Of a stretch of DNA of 64,000 nt, positions 8,523 to 17,052 are shown in pieces. The stretch is from positions 620,001-684,000 of the forward strand of contig NZ_CP083351.1 in the NCBI RefSeq assembly GCF_020035535.1, in the 5' to 3' direction. The position numbers were made by a program, and so were the translations under genes. Origin of the DNA: Ensifer adhaerens. Lineage in GTDB: Bacteria; Pseudomonadota; Alphaproteobacteria; Rhizobiales; Rhizobiaceae. Within the stretch, counting starts at the first letter, position 1, and every line of letters begins with the position of its first letter. The notes beneath the pieces are model-generated. The model did not search any database. It saw only the letters and a list, made by a program, of their open reading frames with translations, and was not told the origin of the DNA.

Positions 8523-8696
8523 TCAGCCCCTACCCTCTCGACCGGGCTGCCCGGCTTCTGGTTTGTAGGATGCGAGCATTTGCAAAGCCTTTTCCGCTGC
8601 GGCCGGGCTGTCGGGTTTGATCCCGTGCGCACGGCACCACTCTTCGTGTGATCGTTTGATCGCATCCATGTCGAATGTAGAGAACGTGTTGCGCAT
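8523..8696 (-). CDS. Small 57-residue hypothetical protein
   Basis: A short gene with a strong ribosome site (GGAGG, 5 bases before the ATG at 8694-8696). It encodes a soluble 57-residue protein beginning MRNTFSTFDMDAIKRSHEEW, with WCRAHGIKPDSP in the middle and a helix AAEKALQMLASY before a Gly/Arg-rich tail. The pattern looks like a real rhizobial small protein rather than noise. Function unknown. It is convergent with the GNAT gene, with about 240 bases between them in which I see no other gene. Confidence 0.55.
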   Translation of the reverse strand: MRNTFSTFDMDAIKRSHEEWCRAHGIKPDSPAAAEKALQMLASYKPEAGQPGREGRG

Positions 8697-8913
8697 ATTT
8701 GCCTCCGCTTTGATACTGACGGTGGGAGACTATCATCAAGGGAAAACCGAAAAATCCTGCACAAGTGCTGGGTTTCCTTCTTCCTTGAGGTCATGCTGCA
8801 TGTCTTGAGGGCGCCTCAATCACATTTTGACGGTGTTCCTGCAGAAGCGCGTTCATTTTTGCTCTCGCCCCTTTCCGTGATAAGATGGTTGTGAGGTGAG
8901 CACGGAGGCAGCC

Positions 8914-9102
8914 GTGGATTGCTCCAACAGTTTCGAGATTACGTGTCTGCAGTGCAACGCACGCGAACGGTTGTCTTTCTCTGACATGGAGACGAGACTG
9001 ATCGTTCAGTGCAAAGTCTGTGCGGCAATTCGCAGTATGCGGAAAGAAGATATCCTCGAGATATGTCGCGACGCATCGCGACTTTCACGGCAGCGGCTTT
9101 GA
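8914..9102 (+). CDS. Small zinc-ribbon-like protein
   Basis: 62-residue protein with two CxxC pairs: CLQCNARERL near the N-terminus and CKVCAAIRSM in the middle, the spacing of a rubredoxin-knuckle zinc ribbon. The tail (MRKEDILEICRDASRL) is helical. GTG at 8914 is preferred because GGAGG lies 5 bases upstream; a GTG at 8896 in the same frame has a poor ribosome site. It may bind zinc and either nucleic acid or protein; no partner is evident. Confidence 0.5.
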   Translation: MDCSNSFEITCLQCNARERLSFSDMETRLIVQCKVCAAIRSMRKEDILEICRDASRLSRQRL

Positions 9103-9373
9103 GGCGCTCTTAACGCCCCGGCTCGGTGATCTTCGCCAAATCAAGGTGTCGCTTCGCATGAGGTCGGATTTGCAAATGCGCCAGAGAGGAGCCTCGTCCT
9201 TTTACGGCCAGAGGCTCAGTTAGGTTATGGCGGGCCACCGACGCGCAATCCGCAGTGGCAACTTCTACGGCACGGTAACCCGTTCAGGAATCGTACGCTC
9301 ATTTCGGGGTGTGGCAAGGTAGGCTTTTGAATGAGCGAGCCGAGTACGATCCACTAGTGACAGCTCGTGTCCG

Positions 9374-9637
9374 TTACCGCTTGAACCGGACTCCAGCCCC
9401 TCCGCCGTTTTCAGGAATGAACTCAATGCCGGCCGCTTCTAAAGCCTGTTGGATGGCCTTCAAGTTTGCGCTTGTTAAAGAGGTGACTCCGTCTTCTACT
9501 TCTGCGCGGCTTACGGTGGCGACTCCGATAGCAGCGGCCTTTGCAAGCTCTTTTGCGCTCCAACGCAGCAGCGCACGAGCGGCGCGTATTTGCGCGCCCG
9601 TGATTTCATTATCATCATGTGATTTCGAATTGATCAA
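9374..9637 (-). CDS. XRE-family helix-turn-helix regulator
   Basis: 87-residue cytoplasmic DNA-binding protein, one HTH_3/XRE domain. The recognition region is visible from ITGAQIRAARALLRWSAKEL through AAAIGVATVSRAEVEDG, followed by the third helix LKAIQQALEAAGIEFIPENG, a very common ending in rhizobial single-domain XRE regulators. It diverges from the 9779 gene, leaving about 140 bases that could hold its operator; I see no clear palindrome. Targets are unknown. The family call is firm. Confidence 0.82.
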   Translation of the reverse strand: MINSKSHDDNEITGAQIRAARALLRWSAKELAKAAAIGVATVSRAEVEDGVTSLTSANLKAIQQALEAAGIEFIPENGGGAGVRFKR

Positions 9638-9778
9638 GTCGGACTCGTGTGCTACCTAGACGTTACTTGAAACGCCAGTTCGCCTCGAATGGTGGGTATC
9701 AAGGGAACTGACGGCTACATCCGGTGCGGGAACACCGAATGCAGCCTGACCACAACCAAGCTTTAGGGAGCTCGGATC

Positions 9779-10318
9779 ATGGCTGATTCCGACAATACCA
9801 GAACTTTGTCTACGGTCACCCGAGGAGAATTTCATTCTCGCGTGGTGGCGTGTTTTCCCACATATCCTGAGGTTGCAGCCCATCAGAATCCAGGGTTTCG
9901 CCTTTCTGGCGATGATCCGGCGGTCGCTGTTTGGCAGGAGTGGTGTAGCGCCTGGCAACTTTTGAGCGAATCAAACGCGCAGCAGCAGCGGATCGAGGCA
10001 CGCCTATTCAAGGCGGCAGACGGCCCGGTTGAACGCGATCCCGACCACAGCGAAGCGCTCGAAGCCGAGGATCGCGCTGCGATTGCCGAGGAAGAAGCGG
10101 CGAAGGCTCTGTGGGACACGCCGGCGCAGTCGGCCGCCGGTGTGACCGCCAAACTGCACGCTATTCTCAGCCGCTCGCAGCCCTCACCCACCAATCCCGA
10201 TGAGCCGTGGCCGCAAATCCGCGGGGTGATGGCGGACCTCCTCGCGATCGATGCGGCTGGCGCGCCGCCCCGTCGGCTCGCCGTGCGCGAACGCGAAGCC
10301 GCGTTGCCGAATAGCTGA
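9779..10318 (+). CDS. Hypothetical acidic protein, 179 residues
   Basis: I do not recognise the family. The protein starts MADSDNTRTL at ATG 9779 after a GGGAG ribosome site. It has no signal peptide or membrane span. The middle (about residues 70-115) is strongly acidic and alanine-rich, with EALEAEDRAAIAEEEAAKAL, likely a coiled or long helix; the C-terminal part carries RGVMADLLAIDAAGAPPRR. Similar acidic proteins occur in rhizobial accessory regions, but I cannot assign a role. It is the last gene before the peptide transport operon and is separated from it by about 100 bases that contain a hairpin. Confidence 0.55.
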   Translation: MADSDNTRTLSTVTRGEFHSRVVACFPTYPEVAAHQNPGFRLSGDDPAVAVWQEWCSAWQLLSESNAQQQRIEARLFKAADGPVERDPDHSEALEAEDRAAIAEEEAAKALWDTPAQSAAGVTAKLHAILSRSQPSPTNPDEPWPQIRGVMADLLAIDAAGAPPRRLAVREREAALPNS

Positions 10319-10366
10319 GCACGCCACGCCCGCCTGGGCTCAAACAATCGGTTGATTTTCCCCGCG

Positions 10367-10381
10367 CCGGAGCCTCTCCGG
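10367..10381 (+). terminator. Short hairpin before the peptide transport operon
   Basis: CCGGAG (10367-10372) pairs with CTCCGG (10376-10381) around a 3-base loop, inside a larger CCCCG/CGGGG pairing. It lies between the acidic hypothetical gene and the binding-protein gene and could end the former or be part of the latter's leader. No T-run. Confidence 0.35.
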
Positions 10382-10422
10382 GGCGAACCCTTGACTCTGT
10401 CAAAAACAAGAAGGAACAACAC

Positions 10423-12027
10423 ATGAAACTGGGAAGCCCCTTTCGCCCCCGCCGGCTGACGGCGTTTCTGCTGTCCGTCGCGCTCGGCGCGTCGTTGATG
10501 TCGACGCCGGCCCGCGCCCAGGAGCAGGGCGAGCTGCGCATCGCCACGTCCTACAAGCTGATGACGCTTGATCCGCACTACGCCAACCTCAACGAGAACA
10601 CCTCGTTGCTCTCCCACATCTATGAGCGGCTGGTGTATCAGGATGAGGGCCTCGAGCTGAAGCCCGGGCTTGCCACCTCCTGGCGCGCGCTCTCCGACAC
10701 GCGATGGGAGTTCAAGCTACGCGACGGCGTGCGCTTCCATGACGGCTCCGTCTTCGATGCCGAGGACGTCGTCTATTCGATCGAACGCATCCGGGATTTC
10801 CTGAAGCCCCCGAGCGGCGGCTTTCGCGCCGCGCTGAGCGGCATCAAGGCGGTCTCGGCAATCGATCCGTTGACGGTGGTCATTGAGACCAACGGTGCCG
10901 CTCCTAACTTGCCACTCACCTTCTCCTCGATCTTCCTGATGAACAAGCCGGTGGATGGTTTTGAGACGACAGAGGCGCTTAATTCCGGAACGCCGCCGGT
11001 TGGTACCGGACCCTACCGGTTCGAAAGCTGGAGCTCCGGCGAAAGCCTGAGGTTGAGCCGCAACGACGCCTATTGGGGCGGCAAGCCCGCCTGGCTGAAG
11101 GTCGGGTTCCGGGTGATCGAGAGCCCGGCTGCCCGTGTGGCGGCGCTCAGCACCGGTGAGGTCGATGTCGCCGACGCCATTCCCGCCCGCGATGTCGATG
11201 CCTTGAAGCAGCGCGGCGCCTGGATTGCAAGCGTCGGTGCCGCCCGCATCAACTTCGTGCAGTTCGATGTGGCCCGCGACACCTTGCCCGGTGTGACCGA
11301 CAAGGCGGGAGCGCCGATCGCCAACCCGTTCAAGAACCCGCTCGTCCGCCGTGCGCTGGCGCTGGCAACCGATCGCGGTATTCTCGTCGACAAGATCCTC
11401 GCCGGTTATGGCACCGCCGCATCGCAGGTGTTTCCGACCGGCCTGCCGGGCACGTCGGCCAAGTTGCTGCCCGAGGCGCCGGACTATGAGCAGGCCAAGG
11501 CGCTGCTTGCCAAGGCCGGACATCCTGACGGGTTCAATCTGGTGCTTGCCGGTCCGGCCGGCCGTTATCCCGGCGACGCCGAGAGCCTGCAGGCAATCGC
11601 CCAAAGCTGGGCCCGGATCGGTATCAATGCCCAACCATCGGCAGCCCCGTTCTCGGTGTTCAACACCAAACGCGCTGCCGGCGACTATGCCATCTGGTAT
11701 GGCGGCACCTCCGGCGAGGCCGTCCACATCATCCTTCGCGCCCTGCTCGCCTCGCCGAACCCCGAACGCGGAACCGGAGCGCTGAACTTCGGCAAGTACC
11801 AGAACCCCGCATTCGACGAGATGCTGGCCAAGGCCGAGAGCATTGCGGTCGGTCCGGAACGGAATGCCGCATTGAGTTCGGCAACCGAGCTGGTGATGGC
11901 CGACCAGCCAATCATCCCGCTCTACCACTTCCACCATATCGTCGGTTACGGCCCGCGCATCGGCGCCTACGTCATGCATCCGCGCGGCTGGACGACGGCG
12001 ATGCAGACGATCGCTGCAACGGAGTAA
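10423..12027 (+). CDS. Peptide ABC transporter, periplasmic binding protein
   Basis: 534-residue family 5 extracellular solute-binding protein (DppA/OppA type), which captures peptides or similar ligands in the periplasm and passes them to the membrane permeases encoded next. A signal peptide is clear: a basic start (residues 1-11), a hydrophobic core LTAFLLSVALGASL and a cleavage site after TPARA near residue 32. The mature part shows family motifs: LDPHYANLNENTSLLSHIYE, ATSWRALSDTRWEFKLRDGV and RFHDGSVFDAEDVVYSIERI, and YWGGKPAWL later. Length is typical. It is the first gene of an operon with two permeases, a double ATPase, a CapA-family protein and peptidase T; the gap to the next gene is 6 bases. 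The linked peptidase T makes a peptide ligand likely. Confidence 0.9.
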   Translation: MKLGSPFRPRRLTAFLLSVALGASLMSTPARAQEQGELRIATSYKLMTLDPHYANLNENTSLLSHIYERLVYQDEGLELKPGLATSWRALSDTRWEFKLRDGVRFHDGSVFDAEDVVYSIERIRDFLKPPSGGFRAALSGIKAVSAIDPLTVVIETNGAAPNLPLTFSSIFLMNKPVDGFETTEALNSGTPPVGTGPYRFESWSSGESLRLSRNDAYWGGKPAWLKVGFRVIESPAARVAALSTGEVDVADAIPARDVDALKQRGAWIASVGAARINFVQFDVARDTLPGVTDKAGAPIANPFKNPLVRRALALATDRGILVDKILAGYGTAASQVFPTGLPGTSAKLLPEAPDYEQAKALLAKAGHPDGFNLVLAGPAGRYPGDAESLQAIAQSWARIGINAQPSAAPFSVFNTKRAAGDYAIWYGGTSGEAVHIILRALLASPNPERGTGALNFGKYQNPAFDEMLAKAESIAVGPERNAALSSATELVMADQPIIPLYHFHHIVGYGPRIGAYVMHPRGWTTAMQTIAATE

Positions 12028-12033
12028 GCTTGA

Positions 12034-13011
12034 ATGGATATGATCTCGGTCGCACTCGGAAGGCTGTCACAGGCCTTCCTGCTGCTCATCGCCATGTCGT
12101 TGATCGGCTTTATCGGCATCCACACCGTCGGCAATCCGGTCTTCAACGTCGTCAACATCGAAACCGCCACGCCCGAGGACATTCAGGCGGCAACCATCGC
12201 GCTCGGTCTCGACCAGCCGATCTGGCGGCAGTACCTGGTGTTCATCGGCAATGTCGTCAGCGGCAACTTCGGCACCTCCTACATCTACCATCAGCCGGCC
12301 TTTACGCTGGTGATGAGCAAACTGCCGGCGACACTTGAGCTGGCCTCGATCGCCATGCTGATCGCAGCCCCGCTCGGTACCGGGCTCGGTCTTCTCGCCG
12401 GTCGCCGCAGCGGCACGCTGTTCGACCGGACGCTGCTGAACGTTAGCGTCTCGGCGCTCAGCATTCCCTCATTCTGGCTGGCAATGATGCTGATCCTCGT
12501 CGGCGCCATCCTCACCGGCTGGTTTCCCTCCGGTGGCCGGGGGGCAACGGTGCGTATCCTCGGTGAGGACTGGAGCTGGCTCACCGCCAACGGATTGTGG
12601 CACCTGGTGCTGCCGGCACTGGCGCTCGCCATTCCCAACATCGCGTTGATCGCGCGGCTGTCGCGCTCCGGCACGATAGAGGTCGAGAGCCAGGACTTCA
12701 CTCGCTTCTGCCGCGCCAAGGGGCTGTCGTCACGACGGATCCTGATGCGCCACACGCTGCCGAACATCAGCGTGCCGATCGTGACGATCATCGGCCTGCA
12801 GTTCGGCGGCATGCTCGCCTTTGCCGTGGTGGTGGAATCGATCTTCTCGTGGCCGGGCGTCGGCAAGCTTCTGATCGACTCCATCCAGCTGCTCGACCGC
12901 CCGGTGGTGATGGTGACGCTCACCTTCATCGCCGTCGCCTTCGTCGTGCTCAACGCCCTCGTCGATCTTTTCTATGCCGTGCTCGATCCGCGCGTGCGCC
13001 TGTCTTCCTGA
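12034..13011 (+). CDS. Peptide ABC transporter permease, DppB type
   Basis: 325-residue inner-membrane permease of the binding-protein-dependent transport family. It has an N-terminal helix (AFLLLIAMSLIGFIGIHTVG), the DppB-type external segment with LGLDQPIWRQYLVFIGNVVSGNFGTSY, and five further membrane helices. The cytoplasmic EAA loop that contacts the ATPase is SQDFTRFCRAKGLSSRRILM with the following LPN (about residues 220-245). It pairs with the DppC-type permease encoded 11 bases downstream to form the channel. Start ATG 12034 lies 6 bases after the binding-protein stop codon. Substrate is probably a peptide, inferred from the operon. Confidence 0.9.
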   Translation: MDMISVALGRLSQAFLLLIAMSLIGFIGIHTVGNPVFNVVNIETATPEDIQAATIALGLDQPIWRQYLVFIGNVVSGNFGTSYIYHQPAFTLVMSKLPATLELASIAMLIAAPLGTGLGLLAGRRSGTLFDRTLLNVSVSALSIPSFWLAMMLILVGAILTGWFPSGGRGATVRILGEDWSWLTANGLWHLVLPALALAIPNIALIARLSRSGTIEVESQDFTRFCRAKGLSSRRILMRHTLPNISVPIVTIIGLQFGGMLAFAVVVESIFSWPGVGKLLIDSIQLLDRPVVMVTLTFIAVAFVVLNALVDLFYAVLDPRVRLSS

Positions 13012-13022
13012 AGGAGACCGTC

Positions 13023-13898
13023 ATGAAAGCCCAAATCCTGAGCGCACTTAAGAAGCGCCGACACGGACCGGTCATGACCGTGTCCAAAGTACTGCTCGTC
13101 AGCTACGTCCTCGTTGCCATCGCCGCACCGCTGATCGCACCTCAGAACCCCTATGATCCGCTGCAGATCTTTGGCTGGGAGGCATCGTCGCCGCCCGGAA
13201 CACTGGGTAGCGGTGGCTATCTCTATCTGCTTGGAACTGACGGGCTTGGCCGCGATATTGTCAGCACCATCCTCTATGGCCTGCGCATCAGCCTGGTCGT
13301 GTCGATCGTCAGCTCCGCGCTTGCCGCCCTGATCGGGCTCACCGCCGGGGTCAGTGCTGCCTACTTCGGCAAATGGGTCGATGTCGTCATCATGCGGCTC
13401 GTCGACCTGCAGCTCAGCCTGCCGACCATCCTGATTGCGTTGATTGCCATCGTCACGCTTGGACCGGGCATCGACCGGATCATCCTGGCGCTGATCATCG
13501 CCCAATGGGCGACCTATGCGCGGATCGCTCGTGGCGTCGCGCTGAGCGAAGTCAAGAAGCCCTACATGGATGCGGCCCGGCTGATGCGGCTGCCGACGTC
13601 AAGGATCCTCTTCCGTCACCTGCTGCCCAACAGCATCGCGCCGGCGATCACTCTGATCCCGATCGAGGTCGGTCATGCCGTGGCGTTGGAGGCGACGCTG
13701 TCCTTCCTGGGCTTGGGCGTTCCGATCGACAAGCCTTCGCTCGGCGCCGCCGTTGCCAACGGCTTCCAGTACCTGATGACCGGCCAATACTGGATCAGCC
13801 TGTTTCCAGGCCTCGCGCTCTTCGGCCTGATCGCTTCCATCAATCTTGTCGGCGAGGACGTTCGCCGCAGCCTCGATCCAAGGAACCAGACGCGATGA
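13023..13898 (+). CDS. Peptide ABC transporter permease, DppC type
   Basis: 291-residue second permease subunit. The N-terminus has a cytoplasmic basic segment, a first helix (VSKVLLVSYVLVAIAAPLIA) and the DppC-type loop with LGTDGLGRDIVSTILYGLRIS, then five membrane helices. The EAA loop is visible as YMDAARLMRLPTSRILFRHL followed by LPNSIAPAI. ATG 13023 is preceded by GAAGGAGA; a much longer open frame upstream overlaps the first permease and is spurious. The stop overlaps the ATPase start (ATGA at 13895-13898), showing translational coupling. Confidence 0.9.
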   Translation: MKAQILSALKKRRHGPVMTVSKVLLVSYVLVAIAAPLIAPQNPYDPLQIFGWEASSPPGTLGSGGYLYLLGTDGLGRDIVSTILYGLRISLVVSIVSSALAALIGLTAGVSAAYFGKWVDVVIMRLVDLQLSLPTILIALIAIVTLGPGIDRIILALIIAQWATYARIARGVALSEVKKPYMDAARLMRLPTSRILFRHLLPNSIAPAITLIPIEVGHAVALEATLSFLGLGVPIDKPSLGAAVANGFQYLMTGQYWISLFPGLALFGLIASINLVGEDVRRSLDPRNQTR

Positions 13899-15652
13899 CA
13901 TTGAACCAAGTGAACGCCGCCCTGCAGCCCTCCTCGCCTCCGTTGCCTTCCTCGCCGCTGGTGCCCGCGTCGCCGCCATTGTTGCGGGTCGAGAACCTTG
14001 GCCTTCGCCATCTGTCCAGGCTCGGCCCGACGACGATCCTGAGCGACGTCAGCTTCGAGCTCCGCCGCGGCGAGATCCTTGGCATCATTGGCGAGTCCGG
14101 TGCTGGCAAGTCGACCGTCGGCAACGCCATCCTCGGGCTGCTTGCGCCGGAGTTCCAGCAGACATCGGGAACGCTCAACTTCGACGGCAAGGCCTTGGAG
14201 GCGATGTCGGCGGGAGAGCGCGAAGCGCTTCGGGGCAAGCGCATCTCGGCAATCTTCCAGGATCATACCGCCTCGCTCGATCCGCTGATGAGCGTTGGCG
14301 CGCAGGTTGAGGAAACTTGCCTGGCGCTCGATCCAACCCTTTCGAGACGTCAGGCCCGCACCCGCGCCATCGATCTGCTGGCCCGGGTCGGCATTCCCGA
14401 GCCTGAGCGACGATTTGGCAACTACCCGCACCAGTTCTCCGGTGGCCAGCGGCAGCGCATCGTCATCGCCATCGCCCTTGCGGGGTCTCCCGACATCATC
14501 ATCGCCGACGAGCCGACCTCGGCACTCGATGCCACCGTGCAGAAGCAGGTGCTCGGATTGCTCAGAACCCTCGTCGACGATACCGGTGTCTCCGTCATTC
14601 TCGTCACCCACGACATGGGGGTGATCTCCGAGATTACCGACCGGGTGCTGGTCATGAAGAAGGGCCAGGTGGTCGAAGCGGATGACACGGTCACCATCCT
14701 CGATCAGCCGAACCACGACTATACCAGGAAGCTGCTTGCCGCTGTTCCACGGCTTCGCATTCCTGCAAGGGCAGCGAAGGTGGAGGACAAGACGGCACAC
14801 GCTGATGACAGTGGCGTTGACGACTGGTCCCGTGTCGCGGACAAGCTCGAACGTCCACTTCTTGTTGCCGAAGGCATATCGAAAGTGTTCTCTCCGCAGG
14901 GTTTCCATTGGGGCCTTGGCCGGAAACGGTCAAGCTCCGGTCTGCGTGATGTCGGCATTCGTCTGCAACGCGGGACGATCACCGGCATCGTCGGCGAGAG
15001 TGGCAGCGGCAAGACCACCTTCGGCCGGATCCTTGCCGGTCTAGACAGCGCCCATGAAGGTCGGATTGTGATCGGTGACAAAAGCTTTGAGGCTGCCTCA
15101 AGTGGCCGGCGCAGTGGTCTTCTCGGCCGGGTGCAGATGATCTTCCAGGATCCATCGGTATCGCTCAACCCACGGATGACCATCGGCGAGACGCTTGAGG
15201 AAAGCATCCGCTTCGGCGCCGGTGGGGGTTCCAGGGGCCGATCTGTGGCTGACACCGCGGCTGAGATGATGGATCGGCTCGGCCTTGCCCGCAGCCTGCT
15301 GTCCCGCCATCCGCATCAGCTCTCTGGTGGCCAGAAGCAGCGGGTCTGTATCGCCCGAGCGCTGCTTGCCGAGCCTCAGATCATTGTTGCCGACGAGCCG
15401 ACTTCGGCCCTCGACGTCTCGGCCCAGGCCGAGATCGTTACTCTGCTGAGGGAGACCATCGCAGAGCGGGATATGACCATGGTGTTCATCTCTCATGATC
15501 TCGCCATCGTCCAGGCACTGTGCAGCGCCGTCTACATCTTCAAGAACGGTCGGGTCGAGGACTTTGGGTCCTCGGACTTCATCTTCTCGCGCTCCGACAA
15601 TACCTACACCCGCACGCTGATTGCCGCCCGGCCAGAGCGCTTCACATGCTGA
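13895..15652 (+). CDS. Peptide ABC transporter ATPase, two fused nucleotide-binding domains
   Basis: 585-residue protein that combines the DppD- and DppF-type ATPases in one chain. Domain 1 (about residues 30-280) has Walker A GESGAGKST, signature SGGQRQR and Walker B IIIADEPTSALD. Domain 2 (about residues 325-580) has Walker A GESGSGKTT, signature LSGGQKQR and Walker B IIVADEPTSALD. Each domain carries a downstream switch histidine (VTHDMG and ISHDLA). Both sites therefore look competent. It powers the two permeases just upstream at the cytoplasmic face. The ATG at 13895 overlaps the permease stop. Fused ATPases of this kind are known in rhizobial peptide and glutathione transporters (GsiA-like). 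Confidence 0.9.
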   Translation: MTLNQVNAALQPSSPPLPSSPLVPASPPLLRVENLGLRHLSRLGPTTILSDVSFELRRGEILGIIGESGAGKSTVGNAILGLLAPEFQQTSGTLNFDGKALEAMSAGEREALRGKRISAIFQDHTASLDPLMSVGAQVEETCLALDPTLSRRQARTRAIDLLARVGIPEPERRFGNYPHQFSGGQRQRIVIAIALAGSPDIIIADEPTSALDATVQKQVLGLLRTLVDDTGVSVILVTHDMGVISEITDRVLVMKKGQVVEADDTVTILDQPNHDYTRKLLAAVPRLRIPARAAKVEDKTAHADDSGVDDWSRVADKLERPLLVAEGISKVFSPQGFHWGLGRKRSSSGLRDVGIRLQRGTITGIVGESGSGKTTFGRILAGLDSAHEGRIVIGDKSFEAASSGRRSGLLGRVQMIFQDPSVSLNPRMTIGETLEESIRFGAGGGSRGRSVADTAAEMMDRLGLARSLLSRHPHQLSGGQKQRVCIARALLAEPQIIVADEPTSALDVSAQAEIVTLLRETIAERDMTMVFISHDLAIVQALCSAVYIFKNGRVEDFGSSDFIFSRSDNTYTRTLIAARPERFTC

Positions 15653-15741
15653 GGGGTGCGTCGACCCTCAGCGAGCGGATCCAACCCGGAACCATCAGAT
15701 ATTCGAAACGGCTGGCGCGTGTCGCCCCAGAAAGTCCTCCC

Positions 15742-16977
15742 ATGCAACACCGCTTCACCCTCGCCGTTACCGGCCAGTCGCTGATCAAACATGACATCCG
15801 CGACATCACCGCTCCGGCATTCGCCAAGGTTCGCTCGCTGCTGCGCGAAGCCGATCTCGCCTTCACCAACTTCGAAGGCACGATCCTTGGACGTCACGGC
15901 GGCTGGCCGCTCAAGGGCTCGTTCTTCGGCTGCAGCGATCCGGTCGTGCTCGACACTCTGGAGGGTATCGGCTTCAAGGCGCTGTCGCTGTCGAACAACC
16001 ATGCCTTCGATCTCGGTCCCTCGGGCGTGCTCTCGACGCTCGAAGAGGTCGAGAAGCGCGGCTTCCTTCATGCCGGCCTCGGTCGCGACCACGCGGCTGC
16101 CTCACGGGCAAGCCGTGCGACGGTATCCGGGCGGCCGATTGCCATCGTTGCGATGGACGGCGGCCCCGGTCCCGACTTCATGTATGCCGCCAATGGCGAC
16201 GCCAATCGCCCGGCCCGTCCCGGCGTCAACCGGCTCGGGATTAGCCAGAGGATCGAGGTCGACGGTCCCGCCTTCGAGCAACTGGCAGCGATCCGCGACC
16301 AGGTCGGTTACACCGCGATCGATCTTGCCAATGACAGCCAGCCGGACGATCGCCCTGAGCTTGACCCGGAGACCGAGGTCGCCATTGCCCGCGCCGTGTT
16401 CCGGCGATCGGAGCGCTGCGGCCGCAGTGTGACCATCGATGAGAGGGATCTTTCCCGCAATCTTGCTGCGATCACGGCGGCGGCGCAGGACGGATCGTTG
16501 GTGGTCGCCTATCTGCACCATCATCATTGGGCGTCCGACTGGTATCAGGTTCCCGACTGGGTGAGTGCTGTCGCCCGCGCCTGCATCGAGGCCGGCGCCT
16601 CCCTGTTCGTCAGCCACGGTGCGCCGGTGCTGCAGCCGATCGAGATCTACCGCGGTCGGCCGATCTTCTATAGCCTCGGCAACTTCATCTTCCATGTCCG
16701 CTCCGAGAAATCGACCTGGACGGCGCCGGAGGTCTGGGAGAGCGTTGTGGCGGCGACAACCTTCGACGCCGACAACCGTCTCGTCGAGATCAGACTGCAT
16801 CCGGTCGTCATTGGCGGCGACGCGGCGTTGCTGGATGGTGTGCTGGAGCGGCGCCTGGCGCCGCATCTTGCAACCGGGGCCCGTGCCGAGCGCATCTTGC
16901 GGCGGCTGAAAGAACAATCGGCCGGGCTCGGCGTCGAAATCCAGGTCTCGGACGGCGTCGGCATCATCCGGGCCTAG
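15742..16977 (+). CDS. CapA-family (PGA_cap) metallophosphoesterase-like protein
   Basis: 411-residue protein of the CapA/PGA_cap family, related to poly-gamma-glutamate capsule proteins and built on a calcineurin-like phosphoesterase fold. Family motifs: FTLAVTGQSL at the start, ADLAFTNFEGTI, ALSLSNNHAFDLGPSGVLST, VVAYLHHHHWASDWYQVP (metal-binding His cluster), LFVSHGAPVLQPIE and PIFYSLGNFIFH. ATG 15742 starts at the domain; an ATG at 15646 overlaps the ATPase stop (ATGCTGA) and would add 32 residues, so translational coupling from there is an alternative. No signal peptide is visible with either start. In an operon with peptide import and peptidase T it may act on gamma-glutamyl or similar polymers, but the substrate is unknown. 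Confidence 0.8.
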   Translation: MQHRFTLAVTGQSLIKHDIRDITAPAFAKVRSLLREADLAFTNFEGTILGRHGGWPLKGSFFGCSDPVVLDTLEGIGFKALSLSNNHAFDLGPSGVLSTLEEVEKRGFLHAGLGRDHAAASRASRATVSGRPIAIVAMDGGPGPDFMYAANGDANRPARPGVNRLGISQRIEVDGPAFEQLAAIRDQVGYTAIDLANDSQPDDRPELDPETEVAIARAVFRRSERCGRSVTIDERDLSRNLAAITAAAQDGSLVVAYLHHHHWASDWYQVPDWVSAVARACIEAGASLFVSHGAPVLQPIEIYRGRPIFYSLGNFIFHVRSEKSTWTAPEVWESVVAATTFDADNRLVEIRLHPVVIGGDAALLDGVLERRLAPHLATGARAERILRRLKEQSAGLGVEIQVSDGVGIIRA

Positions 16978-17052
16978 TGGCTCGTTCTCCGCCCATTCCG
17001 ACACCGAATCGGGCCAAGTCATCTCGGCCCGCCCACCCACACGAGGACCATC

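Noticed and set aside
13373..13894. Long upstream extension of the ATPase frame
   Set aside because: Overlaps the second permease gene in another frame; the real start overlaps the permease stop at 13895.
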